Positions 55,526-64,000 of a stretch of 64,000 bases of DNA are shown here, one piece after another. The notes under the pieces are model-generated. The model was not told where the DNA came from, searched no databases, and was given only the letters and a program-made list of their open reading frames with translations. Every line of letters begins with the position of its first letter. The stretch's first letter is position 1. The translations under genes and the position numbers were made by a program. Origin of the DNA: Talinum fruticosum (lineage: Eukaryota; Streptophyta; Magnoliopsida; Caryophyllales; Talinaceae); NCBI GenBank assembly GCA_021018815.1, contig JAITYX010000003.1, forward strand, positions 3,100,001-3,164,000. Reading direction: 5' to 3'.

Positions 55526-56115
55526 GTTACTCAACTACTGATATTGCCCATCAATATCAACTCTTTGAGAAACTTTGTCACTTGAAACAATCTTCTAGAC
55601 AATTTGTGAATGAATTTTTATCTCATATGCATGCTTGTATAGGATCGATTGGCCTTGTCCGAGCCTCAATGGGAGAGTCCTAAAGATGCTGAAAAATTCT
55701 TTGTTTACTGTGACAACATGCGTGTTATGCGGTTTCTTATGGCTTTGCACACCAACTATGAGCTTGTTCGTACTTCACTTCTTCAAAGAGAGACATTCCC
55801 TAAAATCAAAAATGTTATTGCTGAATTACTATCCGAAGTGACACGACTTGGCATTCTTAAAGTCCATAAGTCGAGAAAGTGTACTGCCAAATGTTGTCCT
55901 GGCAACGTCATCTTTATCCTCGCACTCCGACAAGTTACTGTCGATATTGTAGACAATCGGGACATCTTATCTCGGAATGTCGAAGATTTCAAGCTAAACA
56001 TAATAAAAACTCAGGCAAGCAATTCAATTCTCCAAATCATGTCTCCGCAGCTGTCGGTGGTCAAGAATCCCCTCCATCAATAACTTTAGCTATTCTCCAA
56101 GCTACTCTCGGTTAG
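55526..56115 (+). pseudogene. Element C gag, C-terminal part
   Basis: Resumes at YSTTDIAHQYQLFEKLCHLK and QSSRQFVNEFLSHMHA, then in another frame ALSEPQWESPKDAEKFFVYC and LMALHTNYELVRTSLLQRE. A CCHC zinc knuckle CRYCRQSGHLISEC is encoded at 55939-55980 in a third frame. The gag order is normal; at least two frameshifts break it. Confidence 0.85.
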
Positions 56116-56456
56116 TTAACCGAAAATGCAACAACCTCATCTGTCTTGTCTACTACACCAGGTACATCACGATCTTGGTTTTTGATTCCGGGTGTTGCAA
56201 CCATATGACTTCTAGCTCTGTTGCAATGGTAAACAAATGTACTCCCGTGAGTAAGTCACCTATTCACGTTGGAGATATTTCAACTGTTAATTTGTCATTA
56301 GCTAAGGCCTTTCTTGTTCCTAAACTTGCACTAAGTCTTATCTAAGTGGGCCAGTTGTGGGAGCTTGGTTTAGATGTACGTTTCTTGAATCGTGGTTGTC
56401 ATGTGTAGGATCCACGGAATGGACAGATCCTAGGGACAGGGCGTAGAGTTGGTCGA
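56116..56456 (+). pseudogene. Element C protease region
   Basis: At about 56179-56220 one frame reads FDSGCCNHMTSSS, the copia protease active site with Asp-Ser-Gly intact. It continues across stops as IHVGDISTVNLSLAKAFLVP and LDVRFLNRGCHV, leading to the pre-integrase segment. Confidence 0.75.
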
Positions 56457-57410
56457 TTGTTCGAAGTTGTTTCTTTAAAAGTTCCACCTAAGATGAATAA
56501 TCATCGTGCAGCTACTATACCACAAAAGATTTGGCATTCCAGATTGGGTCATATCTCTTCTTCAAGAATGCAATCTTTAATTTCTAGTGGTGTACTAGAC
56601 CAAGTGCAACTAAAATACATTGATTGTGTGTCCTGTAAGCTTGCAAAGCATCATGCCTTGCCCTTTAATAACAGTAGTTCTGTTTCTGTTGCACCCTTTG
56701 ATCTTGTCCATTCTGACATTTGAGGAGCTTCTCCCAATGCTAAATTGGGAGGGTCAAGATATTTTGTGATATTTATTGATGATTATTCAAGATACATGTG
56801 GATATATGTATTAAAAAATAGGTCTGAACCGCAAGAAACTTATTACAAATTTGCAGCCTTGGTTAAAACTCAATTTTCTTGGACTATTAATAGTTTCCTG
56901 TCAGACAATGCTATGGAATATCATGAAAAGAATTTTCTGAACTTCCTAGCCCATGAAGGAATCGTTCTTCAGCATTCTTGTCCGGGAACCTCCCACCAAA
57001 ATGGTCTTGTAGAGACAAACATCGACATATATTGGAAACTATTAGAGCCTTATTGATTTCTTCATCAACTCCAGAATATTTTTGTGGAGAAGCAGCTCTT
57101 ACTTCAGTTTACACTATCAATCGTATTCCATCTCTGGTCATCAAAAATCAGTCACCACATGAACGTTTGTATAGTTCTCTACCTGATTATAGTAACCTTC
57201 GTGTATTTAGTTGTGTATGCTTTGTGCTTCTTTAATCCCATGAATACACCAAATTGGAGCCAAGGGCTTGCTTATGTTGTTTTCTTGGATATGGAATTGA
57301 ACATAAAGGTTATAGGTGTTGGGATCCTATCTCTAAATTCATTCGCATTTCACGACATGTGGTTTTTTGGGAGCATAAGATGTTCTTATCTTTATCATCC
57401 TTTCAGCTAA
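56457..57410 (+). pseudogene. Element C integrase
   Basis: The pre-integrase HHCC is seen as WHSRLGHISSSRMQSLI and then CVSCKLAKHHALPF. The core has YFVIFIDDYSRYMWIYVLKN (Asp), INSFLSDNAMEYHEKNFLN (Asp) and TSHQNGLVETN (Glu). Next come FCGEAALTSVYTINRIPSLV, PDYSNLRVFSCVCFVLL and, in another frame, CCFLGYGIEHKGYRCWDPIS. A TGA lies at 56722-56724 and frameshifts near 57020 and 57240, so no functional enzyme can be made. Confidence 0.88.
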
Positions 57411-57811
57411 ATGAACGTGGCACATCTTTTTCACAAGCTCAGTCATTGATTTATTCCCTGAAGATCATATACAAGCTGATATCTCACATGAACTTGAAAA
57501 TGCGGGGTCTTTTTCCTCACTGTCTTCTTCTGATGATCAGGCACAACAAAGTGAGGGCTCTCTAGCTATCTCTCAGCACGAGACATCAAATGATAATGAA
57601 GGGGACTTTTTGTCTCTGGATCTTTAACTAATGATGACATTGTACAAGTTGATTCCTTTGTAGAACCACCTACATCTGAGTCAGTGCAACCACGACGCAC
57701 CTCTAGGGCTGCATATCTCAAGGACTATCATTGTTATTCTGTTATTGAATCTCTTTATGAACCCACTACATATAGAGAAGCATTAAGTAATACAATATCT
57801 CAAGGACTATC
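57411..57811 (+). pseudogene. Element C integrase-RT linker and RT start
   Basis: Degenerate linker, then at 57684 QPRRTSRAAYLKDYHCYSVI and SLYEPTTYREALSN, the beginning of copia RT. The reading then runs into the 3' LTR fragment, so the whole RT and RNase H are deleted. Confidence 0.75.
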
Positions 57812-57914
57812 ATTGTTTCTTATTTTCAGGGTTACACAAATGTATATATTGGTTGTAATTATCAATCATAAGTAATACAATTCATATCATCCTCTTAAAC
57901 TTATTGAGTTAACA
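57812..57914 (+). repeat. 3' LTR of element C, 5'-truncated
   Basis: About 103 bases matching the end of the 5' LTR, ending TTGAGTTAACA. The first half is missing. Confidence 0.85.
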
Positions 57915-58480
57915 AAGTGAATGAGGAGATCGAAATTACTCTAATCAAATTTGAAAAATCACAAAAACAAAACACCAGATCTAAATGATAGGTTGGAGAA
58001 GAAGAGATACAATTGTTCACAAGAGAAGGTGAAGACAATGGAGATATATAATGGAGATAATGGGTGAGAGAGAGGGAGAGAGAAAGCTAGAGTTTGTTTA
58101 GAGATTTAGAAATTTTTTTGGGGGAGAGGTATGTGAATGGTGAAAAAGAGAAATTATAAATATATAGTAACGATTAGAGTTTTATTGAGACCAAACTTTA
58201 GAGATTGAATTTTTAGATTGAAAAAATTTGGTCTCTAATTAAGACGAACAGAGATGATTGGACGTTAAAGTTCGTCTCTAATTAAGTCGAATTATTGCGA
58301 GATGCTAAAGTTTGTCTCTATTAGAATCTGTTCTCATCTTTCAGTCTCTAATTTAGTCTCAAATAAAGACAAAATTTTTTCATCTCTAATATCAATCTCT
58401 AATTTAAACTAGAGACGAATTATGTTCGATCTCTAATTTTCTGTTTCAAATGATGCAGATTCTTGTTTTTGTTTCAAAAT
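57915..58480 (-). mobile_element. CACTA-like terminal segment 3 (tentative)
   Basis: Same layout as the two other CACTA-like segments: a GA-rich stretch at 58065-58095, then repeated subterminal words GTCTCTAATT / TTAGAGACxAA in both directions (58165-58440). The expected ACTACAAGAAA end is not intact (a CAAGAAT-like sequence is near 58460), so this could be another DNA transposon type. Confidence 0.4.
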
Positions 58481-58579
58481 CTTCCAACTGAACAAGACAT
58501 CTAATATTATAATTGAATTTTTTTGAATTGTTACTTGCAACACATTAAATCTCACCTAAATAACCCCTCTTAAATTTCT

Positions 58580-59150
58580 TCCATCCTTTTTCTATCCTTT
58601 TTGAAATTCAAACAAAATTGTTTTTAGTTTATTAAAAATGTTTGAAACATAATTTATGAAAAGATTATATATATAGACACTAAACTTTTACTAAATATTA
58701 TTATAAATATTTATTTATAAAAAAGTAACCATTGGAAATATTATATAACTAGCAATATTTATGCAGTTATCAAATTTAAAATTATAACACATAACTTAAA
58801 AATTAGTCATTGATAAAAAACATTAAAAATTTCTTCCTTTAGAAACATATAACAATTGCTTCCCTCCTTTTTTTTATCTTTTTGAAATTCAAACTAAATT
58901 ATTTTTATTTTATTAAAAATGTCTGAAAAATAATACATATAGTACTACGCATTTATTTACTAAAGTTTTACTAAGTATTATTATAAATAAGTAACCATTG
59001 AAAATATGATATGGTTAGTAATATTTATGCAATTACCAAGTTTAAAATTATCATTCAAATAAAAGTAAATCTAACTTAAAAATTAGTCCTTGATAAAAAA
59101 AAAAATTAAAAACAATTCTTCCTTTACAATCATGTAACACAAATAGGCTT
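58580..59150 (+). repeat. Tandem duplication, unit of about 285 bp
   Basis: The segments 58580-58864 and 58865-59150 share, in order, TTTTTGAAATTCAAAC, TATTAAAAATGT, TTTTACTAA, TATTATTATAAATA, AGTAACCATTG, AATATTTATGCA, TTTAAAATTAT and ACTTAAAAATTAGTC. Many differences show the event is old. No coding. Confidence 0.85.
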
Positions 59151-60497
59151 TTCCCCTCTAATTAGCTCTTAAATTTTATTTTTCTTTCAAATTAATTCTT
59201 TTTCTTCAAATTGGTTCTTCCTTTAAATATATTAATATAATCATATTCATCTCTTACTATCTTTACATATTAATTAGGCCATTATTGGGATGAAATATAT
59301 TTGTGCGTAAACTTATTTATTTTATGTCAAATTTCATATTGTTTTAATTAGAAGTTATTATATCTTTTAACACTATTTGAGTTATGATTTTTTTTTCAAA
59401 TTTTATATCATTATCGTGCCATGACAACAATCCCATAAGACAATATTTAAGTAGGTATAAAATTTCTCATAAACATGACCATGATGTTGTATATTGTTTC
59501 ATCAATATATTTAGATTTTTAATTTTTATAAGTGAATATTTTGAATTTTTATGATGGTTGAATTATATGTACTCCTTAATTTTTTTATATTTTTGACAAT
59601 GTTGGAAGATTACGTTCATTTGAATTAGACTATCAAGGTATAATAGTTACATGTATGAAAACTTTAATAAAACTCCACTCCTTATGTGTGCTTATAAATT
59701 GTATGTCTATAAATTTTATAATTTTAAATGGATTATTTTAAAGGTAAATATATATTCGTCTTATTGGGAGGGTAGAAGTGTAGTTTTGTGCATTAGTTTT
59801 ATAATCATATATGCAAGCCTATTATTGATAATTTATATTCATATGTACAAGTATTTTAATGATGATTATTAAACTCTCAATGCGGATTTAACAATCCTAA
59901 GATTCAGTGGAATCTTATGATCCTAATTTAATTCTAAAAATGTATGGTAGAATTGTAAGATGATTGTACGATTCTACGATCCTTGAACTTCATTAGAATT
60001 TAATTTCACAATTCTAAATAAAATTCATAAAGTACTCACAAATAATTATATTTTGTATCAAAATCTTCGACCGAGTATAGTTGTACTAGATTTTTATACA
60101 TCTTTATGAATTTTACAAATATTTTTATTCTTATAAAAAATAATTTCATTATTACAAACAAATATTAGAATCTTACAATTTTCGATCCAATTCTACGATT
60201 CTAATTTTAACCATCCCCCAAATTGATGCTAATTAGGATATCAATTCTAACAATCTTGATTTTAATAGGTTATATTTATTTGTGAATCTTATGTAATTCG
60301 TCTTTTTGTTTGCAAATGTAAAATTACCTACATTTAAATTTTTATATTTTTCCGCAAGTGAAATCCATTATGAAGCATTGCTGTAAAATATAATAATGCC
60401 AAAAAACAATTTGTTGCACAAAGCAAACAACAAAAAAGAAAAAAGAACAAGAAAAAGAAAAAGGAAAAGAAAACAACAACCCCTAGGGATTGATAAT
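59151..60497. other. AT-rich intergenic DNA
   Basis: No gene. Between about 59885 and 60190, words like GATTCTACGAT and AGAATCTTA recur in both orientations, possibly a decayed MITE without clear ends. Confidence 0.4.
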
Positions 60498-60539
60498 TTT
60501 TTTTTTTTTTTGGTGTAGAAGAAGGGCTAGGCCGCTGAA

Positions 60540-61060
60540 AGAGATTAATTATTAATAAATCTGGCCATGCGGTACTTACATTGTACGCAAAAAGAAAATC
60601 CCTAATATCCCCGGTTGGAGATTGAAAGAAATGATAACCTAAATTCATGCTTAAACCTAAATTTGCCAACTTGTCTACTAGTTGATTCGCTTCTCTGTAG
60701 CAATGGATGATTTTAACTTCCTAAGTTGAGTTCTCTATTAGACGTTTGTATTGCTTCAATAATGGAGTAAATTGCGACCCCCGGTTCCTAGTGCCTTTGA
60801 GCATACCGACGACTAGGATCGAATCAAGTTGTAGCCAAATGTGTTTCAACCCCAAATTTATAGCTACTCGTACCCCTCTTCAAGCAGCTTTGAGTTTAGC
60901 ATAAACCGAAGTGCACCACCCAAAATTCTCAGTAAAGCCTTCTAGCCATTCACCTTTGTCACCCCTAATGACTCGCTCCTCCTGTTGCCAGCCCGGGATT
61001 ATCTTTAGAGGCGCCGTCGGTATTTAAAATAACCCATCTCGGAGGGGAGGTTCCCATTTA
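60540..61060 (-). pseudogene. LINE RNase H domain
   Basis: The reading across stops includes WEPPLRDG, then LGLKHIWLQLDSILVVGMLK with a catalytic Asp, then KIIHCYREANQLVDKLANLG at about 60720-60655. The last is the end of plant RNase H domains, where the Asp of the ADxLAxxG motif is present as VDKLANLG. It removes the RNA strand during LINE copying. Stops are present near 61020 and 60720. Confidence 0.75.
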
Positions 61061-61252
61061 ACTAGCTCCGCTCTGCGTTGTTGGATTTTTCCCAAAATAA
61101 GGTTTGTCTCCTCACCTAAAGCGTTGATAGTTTCTTCGAATTTTGACGGAAGGAACTCTCCTTTGTTTCTTGGTATAATTTCATCGGATGCAAAACAATG
61201 GGAGTTCCTTCATTTTCAAAGGTACCGAGATAGTCATCAAGAATTTGGTTTC

Positions 61253-61909
61253 CTAGTGTGAGTCAAATGTCTCACGATTCAGATTTGCCAATAACCAGTC
61301 ATTAAAGGGACTATTATTGGATCCCACGCACCACCCTTTGGCTGCCAAGAAATCCCAGATTATAACCGCTTGGGGGCATTGCTTGAATAATATGCTCGAG
61401 TCTTCAAATTGGTTTCTACACACTCTGCAGCTAGGATCATTAGTCAATCCTCTTTTAAATCTATTGATGTTTGTCATTAGCCTATCAAGGAGTAAAAGCC
61501 AAAGGAACATTCGAACTCTTTGTGGGGCTTGGGTTTGCCGGATCCAATTCCAAGTCGAGTCTTGATTTTCTATCGCTAAGGACTCGTTTTTAAGGAAAGA
61601 GATTGCTGAGCTAATAATGAATTTACCCGAGGAAGAAGCTTGCCAATAAAAGTTATCGGCGACGCCTTCCTCCGCCACTTCAATCGCCGCGATTTTCGGA
61701 AGGATCTCAGGAGGGAGTAGATTGGAAAACCTATCCCAAGCCCACTGATTGTCGGTACTCCACATTTCATGCACTATGACATTGATGTCTTCCGAGGGAA
61801 TTTCCAAAATCGTGTTATAGATTAGTGGTTTTTTATCAACCCACGAGTCTAACCAAAATCGTGTTTGCCTTCTATCTCCAATGGAGGAGTTGACCCCATG
61901 GTTGAGCAT
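61253..61909 (-). pseudogene. LINE zinc-binding RT-associated domain (zf-RVT)
   Basis: An open frame of 218 codons: SSIGDRRQTRFWLDSWVDKK, then FYWQASSSGKFIISSAISFL, then WIRQTQAPQRVRMFLWLLLL and CRVCRNQFEDSSILFKQCPQ. This is the zf-RVT region after RT in plant L1 elements. The usual His between the Cys pairs is not apparent, and the frame ends in a stop before the RNase H. Confidence 0.85.
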
Positions 61910-61985
61910 GGGTAAATTCGCAGACTATTCCTTTCCGGGCGTTGGAGGCGAGGTCGATTGGTGATTAGGGTTTGGATATCTCCCC

Positions 61986-63538
61986 TAAAGGTTTGCTCGG
62001 GGAGAGTCCGAGTCACCCTAGAGGGGGTGAATAGGGTGAGGAAGTAATCTTGCTCGGGCGGAATGCGGTTCGAGTCAAAACGAGTCGGAAAAGTAGAGAC
62101 TCGAAAAGACCGAATAGATAGAAATGGCAAGAAAAGCAAATGCTTGAAGACAGATCCGAGTCTAGAATGAACTCGGAAAGTAAACACTTAGAGATTACGT
62201 GGAAACCCTCCGGGCGAGAAAACCACGGACCGTGTCAATCCGGACACGAAGTCAAATCCACTATTTTGAGTCCACAAAATACCGTGAACTGATCGAACTC
62301 GAGTTGCTCCCTTAGACAACTCTATACAAGTTTTCCTAGACTCGAAATTCCCTTATCCGATCTAGTACTTCCTAGCTGAGATAACCCTTACAGCTAGGGA
62401 CAACTAAGCTGAGTTTACCCTTACGGCTTAGTCAAGGGACCTTACAAAGAAAGTAAGAAAGAGTTTGTAGCTGAGTACAAGACCTTACAACTCGGAAGGT
62501 AATGAATTACATAATAGGAGTTGTAAGTAGAAGATTGAGAATGAATACAAAGACTTTGCACAAGTACGTATATTAACAATAGGTTCGGCAATCTTCAAGT
62601 CTTGTGAAGTGGCTTCTATTTATAGATGACCAGGCGAGTAGCCGTTATCTTCATCTCGCTGACCGAGAGTCCTTTGTGACCATTGATAGAAGCTTTACGA
62701 GTCACTCGAAAGTATCCGTTGTAATGTGAACGTTGGACAACGATTTAACTCTCTTGGAAGTCCCAAAACTACTAGCGGTGTCTCGAGAGGTAAGGTGAAA
62801 ACCACCGTTAAGCTTGGCGTTCAGTTTTCCAGATTTGGAAACAGACAGCTCCGACACAATCTTCAGGGACTGGAGCGAGAGAAGGTGAAAAGCCATGTCT
62901 GCTGGTGATTTGACGTTTTGAAGCCGGTTACTTTTGTGGTTTGAAAAAGGTGTATCCTCGTTTGAATAACCTACAAAAGTAAACCAATTTTGGTTCTCAA
63001 AGTATAAAATACTTTGGTCTAAGATTAGACACGAGATAATAAAATAATTATGATAATTAATCAACTAATTATCCGAGTTAGAAGAGAAGTGGAATTTTAC
63101 GAGTCCAATATCAATGATACTCATAATTCCATCCGATTTAGTCTAAGTGAAGGAGCAAGATAAGTAAAGAATATCGAGTGAGATAACTTGATATAGACTA
63201 AGTACGAAACAGACTAGAGTTACTGACTCTAACGAAATAGAGCTTATAATCGAAGTCGATTCTAAGTGAGAAAAGACGAAATACTAGTCTATTCAATTTG
63301 CGATAAATCTTAGTGATGAGGGATTCGGAACATAGAACCAATTGTCCGAGTCACTTACGGATAAGCAAGAAATATAAGAAGTAAAAGTTGTATCACTTAG
63401 AGAAGATACCATTTTACTCAAAGAAGTTTACGAGATACGAGAGAATGCCTTGGAATCAAAACTCTCTAAGTATGAGATGGTTATACTCGATTCATTTAAT
63501 GCAACTCGGAAATGCGTTGAGAAGTGTCCGAGTCTTCA
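61986..63538 (-). repeat. Solo Sirevirus LTR inside the LINE
   Basis: Minus strand starts TGAAGACTCGGA at 63538 and ends AAACCTTTA at 61986 (mutated from CCTTCA), 1553 bp. It is nearly colinear with 7759-9343. Flanks are TCCCC (61981-61985) and CCCCC (63539-63543), a 5-bp duplication with one mismatch. LINE coding lies on both sides. TATA-like CTATAAATAG is at 62625-62616. Confidence 0.9.
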
Positions 63539-63543
63539 CCCCC

Positions 63544-64000
63544 ACTTAGGTATTTATGCTTTAGAATGCTGAGCCCACAGCCTATTGGGCTCCGTTTGAA
63601 GGCGCCGACCCAGCTTCATCAGTGTGCATCATTTAGGTGTCACATGGACCTAAGGCCAAGCCTCCGTTAGCTTTATTTCTTGTTACAACATCCCACGAGA
63701 CCAAGTGAATTTTTTGTTCGGTGGTTGTTCCGCCCCATAGAAATCTCCCGATTTTTCTATCAAGTTCATCACAAATTGAACGCGGTAATTTGACAGTTTG
63801 CATAGTATATGCGGGAATGGCACAAACTGTAGATTGAATTAACATAACCACGCCTGCTAGAGACAGACATTTTGATTTCCATCCGAGTAAGTCTTTTGTC
63901 TACTCTATTCATAACCTCTTGGAAGGTGGCCTTGGTTACTCTGTCATTAATCGTAGGGACACCCAAATATTTTCCCAAATCGGTCGTTTGTTTCATATCT
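63544..64000 (-). pseudogene. LINE reverse transcriptase, C-terminal part
   Basis: The frames 63996-63769 and 63851-63633 together read TDLGKYLGVPTINDRVTKAT, FQEVMNRVDKRLTRMEIK, then STVCAIPAYTMQTVKLPRSI and IGRFLWGGTTTEQKIHLVSW. These are the thumb/C-terminal motifs of plant L1 RT (LGKYLGxP, PxYxMQ, FLWG). One frameshift near 63840. The upstream RT lies beyond the window. Confidence 0.9.

Larger units (their letters stand above)
46068..57914 (+). mobile_element. Element C: small-LTR Ty1/copia retrotransposon, pol-truncated
   Basis: 5' LTR 46068-46264, Met-tRNA primer site, gag, protease, integrase, then only the first residues of RT before a jump into the 3' LTR (57812-57914). Gag is split by element D (46983-55525). 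The RT/RNase H region and the start of the 3' LTR are deleted together. Flanking five bases (TTCAA left, AAGTG right) do not match, consistent with later rearrangement. Confidence 0.85.
60498..64000 (-). mobile_element. L1-type LINE with RNase H, 5' end outside window
   Basis: On the minus strand: late RT domain (64000-63540), a solo LTR insertion, RT-associated zinc-binding domain (61909-61253), RNase H (about 61060-60540) and an A tail (T run 60498-60511). RT, zinc domain and C-terminal RNase H is the order of many plant L1 elements. All parts carry stops or shifts. No target duplication can be tested because the 5' end is missing. Confidence 0.85.

Overview
The window is repeat-dense nuclear DNA from a flowering plant, most likely a eudicot with a transposon-rich genome. 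Every coding stretch I can recognise belongs to a transposable element or to host gene pieces carried by one. I see no intact host gene, rRNA, tRNA or CRISPR array. Almost every element gene is broken by stops, frameshifts or nested insertions. The species cannot be fixed from the sequence.

Layout. 1-9343: a minus-strand Ty1/copia element of Sirevirus type, with an envelope-like gene downstream of pol, degenerate gag-pol, a Met-tRNA primer site and the 5' LTR; its 3' LTR lies left of the window. 9344-26970: a plus-strand Ty3/gypsy element of the Tat/Ogre group (element A) with gag, protease, RT, two RNase H segments, integrase and 3' LTR. Its pol is split by a solo Sirevirus LTR (16533-18099, perfect 5-bp TSD). 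Between pol and its 3' LTR it carries two antisense genes: one DUF7745-like, one plant-mobile-domain (PMD). 26971-37904: a related gag-only element (element B). Its first LTR is split by a 3-kb solo LTR of another family (28016-31039, TSD CCGAT). Its leader holds a Harbinger/Tourist-type MITE (31979-32410, TSD TAA) and an extra LTR fragment. Its 3' part holds a tandem array of about 44-bp units.

37905-46067: old AT-rich DNA with LINE remnants and two CACTA-type termini. 46068-57914: a plus-strand copia element (C) with 197-bp LTRs. Its gag is split by element D (46983-55525), which itself contains a Pack-MULE (48526-50297, perfect 10-bp TSD) carrying pieces of an aspartyl protease gene and of what looks like an RWD/RING ubiquitin-ligase gene. 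57915-60497: AT-rich DNA with a third CACTA-like terminus and a tandem duplication of about 285 bp. 60498-64000: a minus-strand L1-type LINE with an RNase H domain, split by another solo Sirevirus LTR (61986-63538).

The nesting gives a relative chronology: LINE and element A predate the Sirevirus LTRs; element C predates D, which predates the Pack-MULE; element B's LTR predates the TGTAATACCC solo LTR. I found no wholly new system. The strongest candidates for follow-up are the two antisense genes in element A, the Pack-MULE and the gag-only element B.
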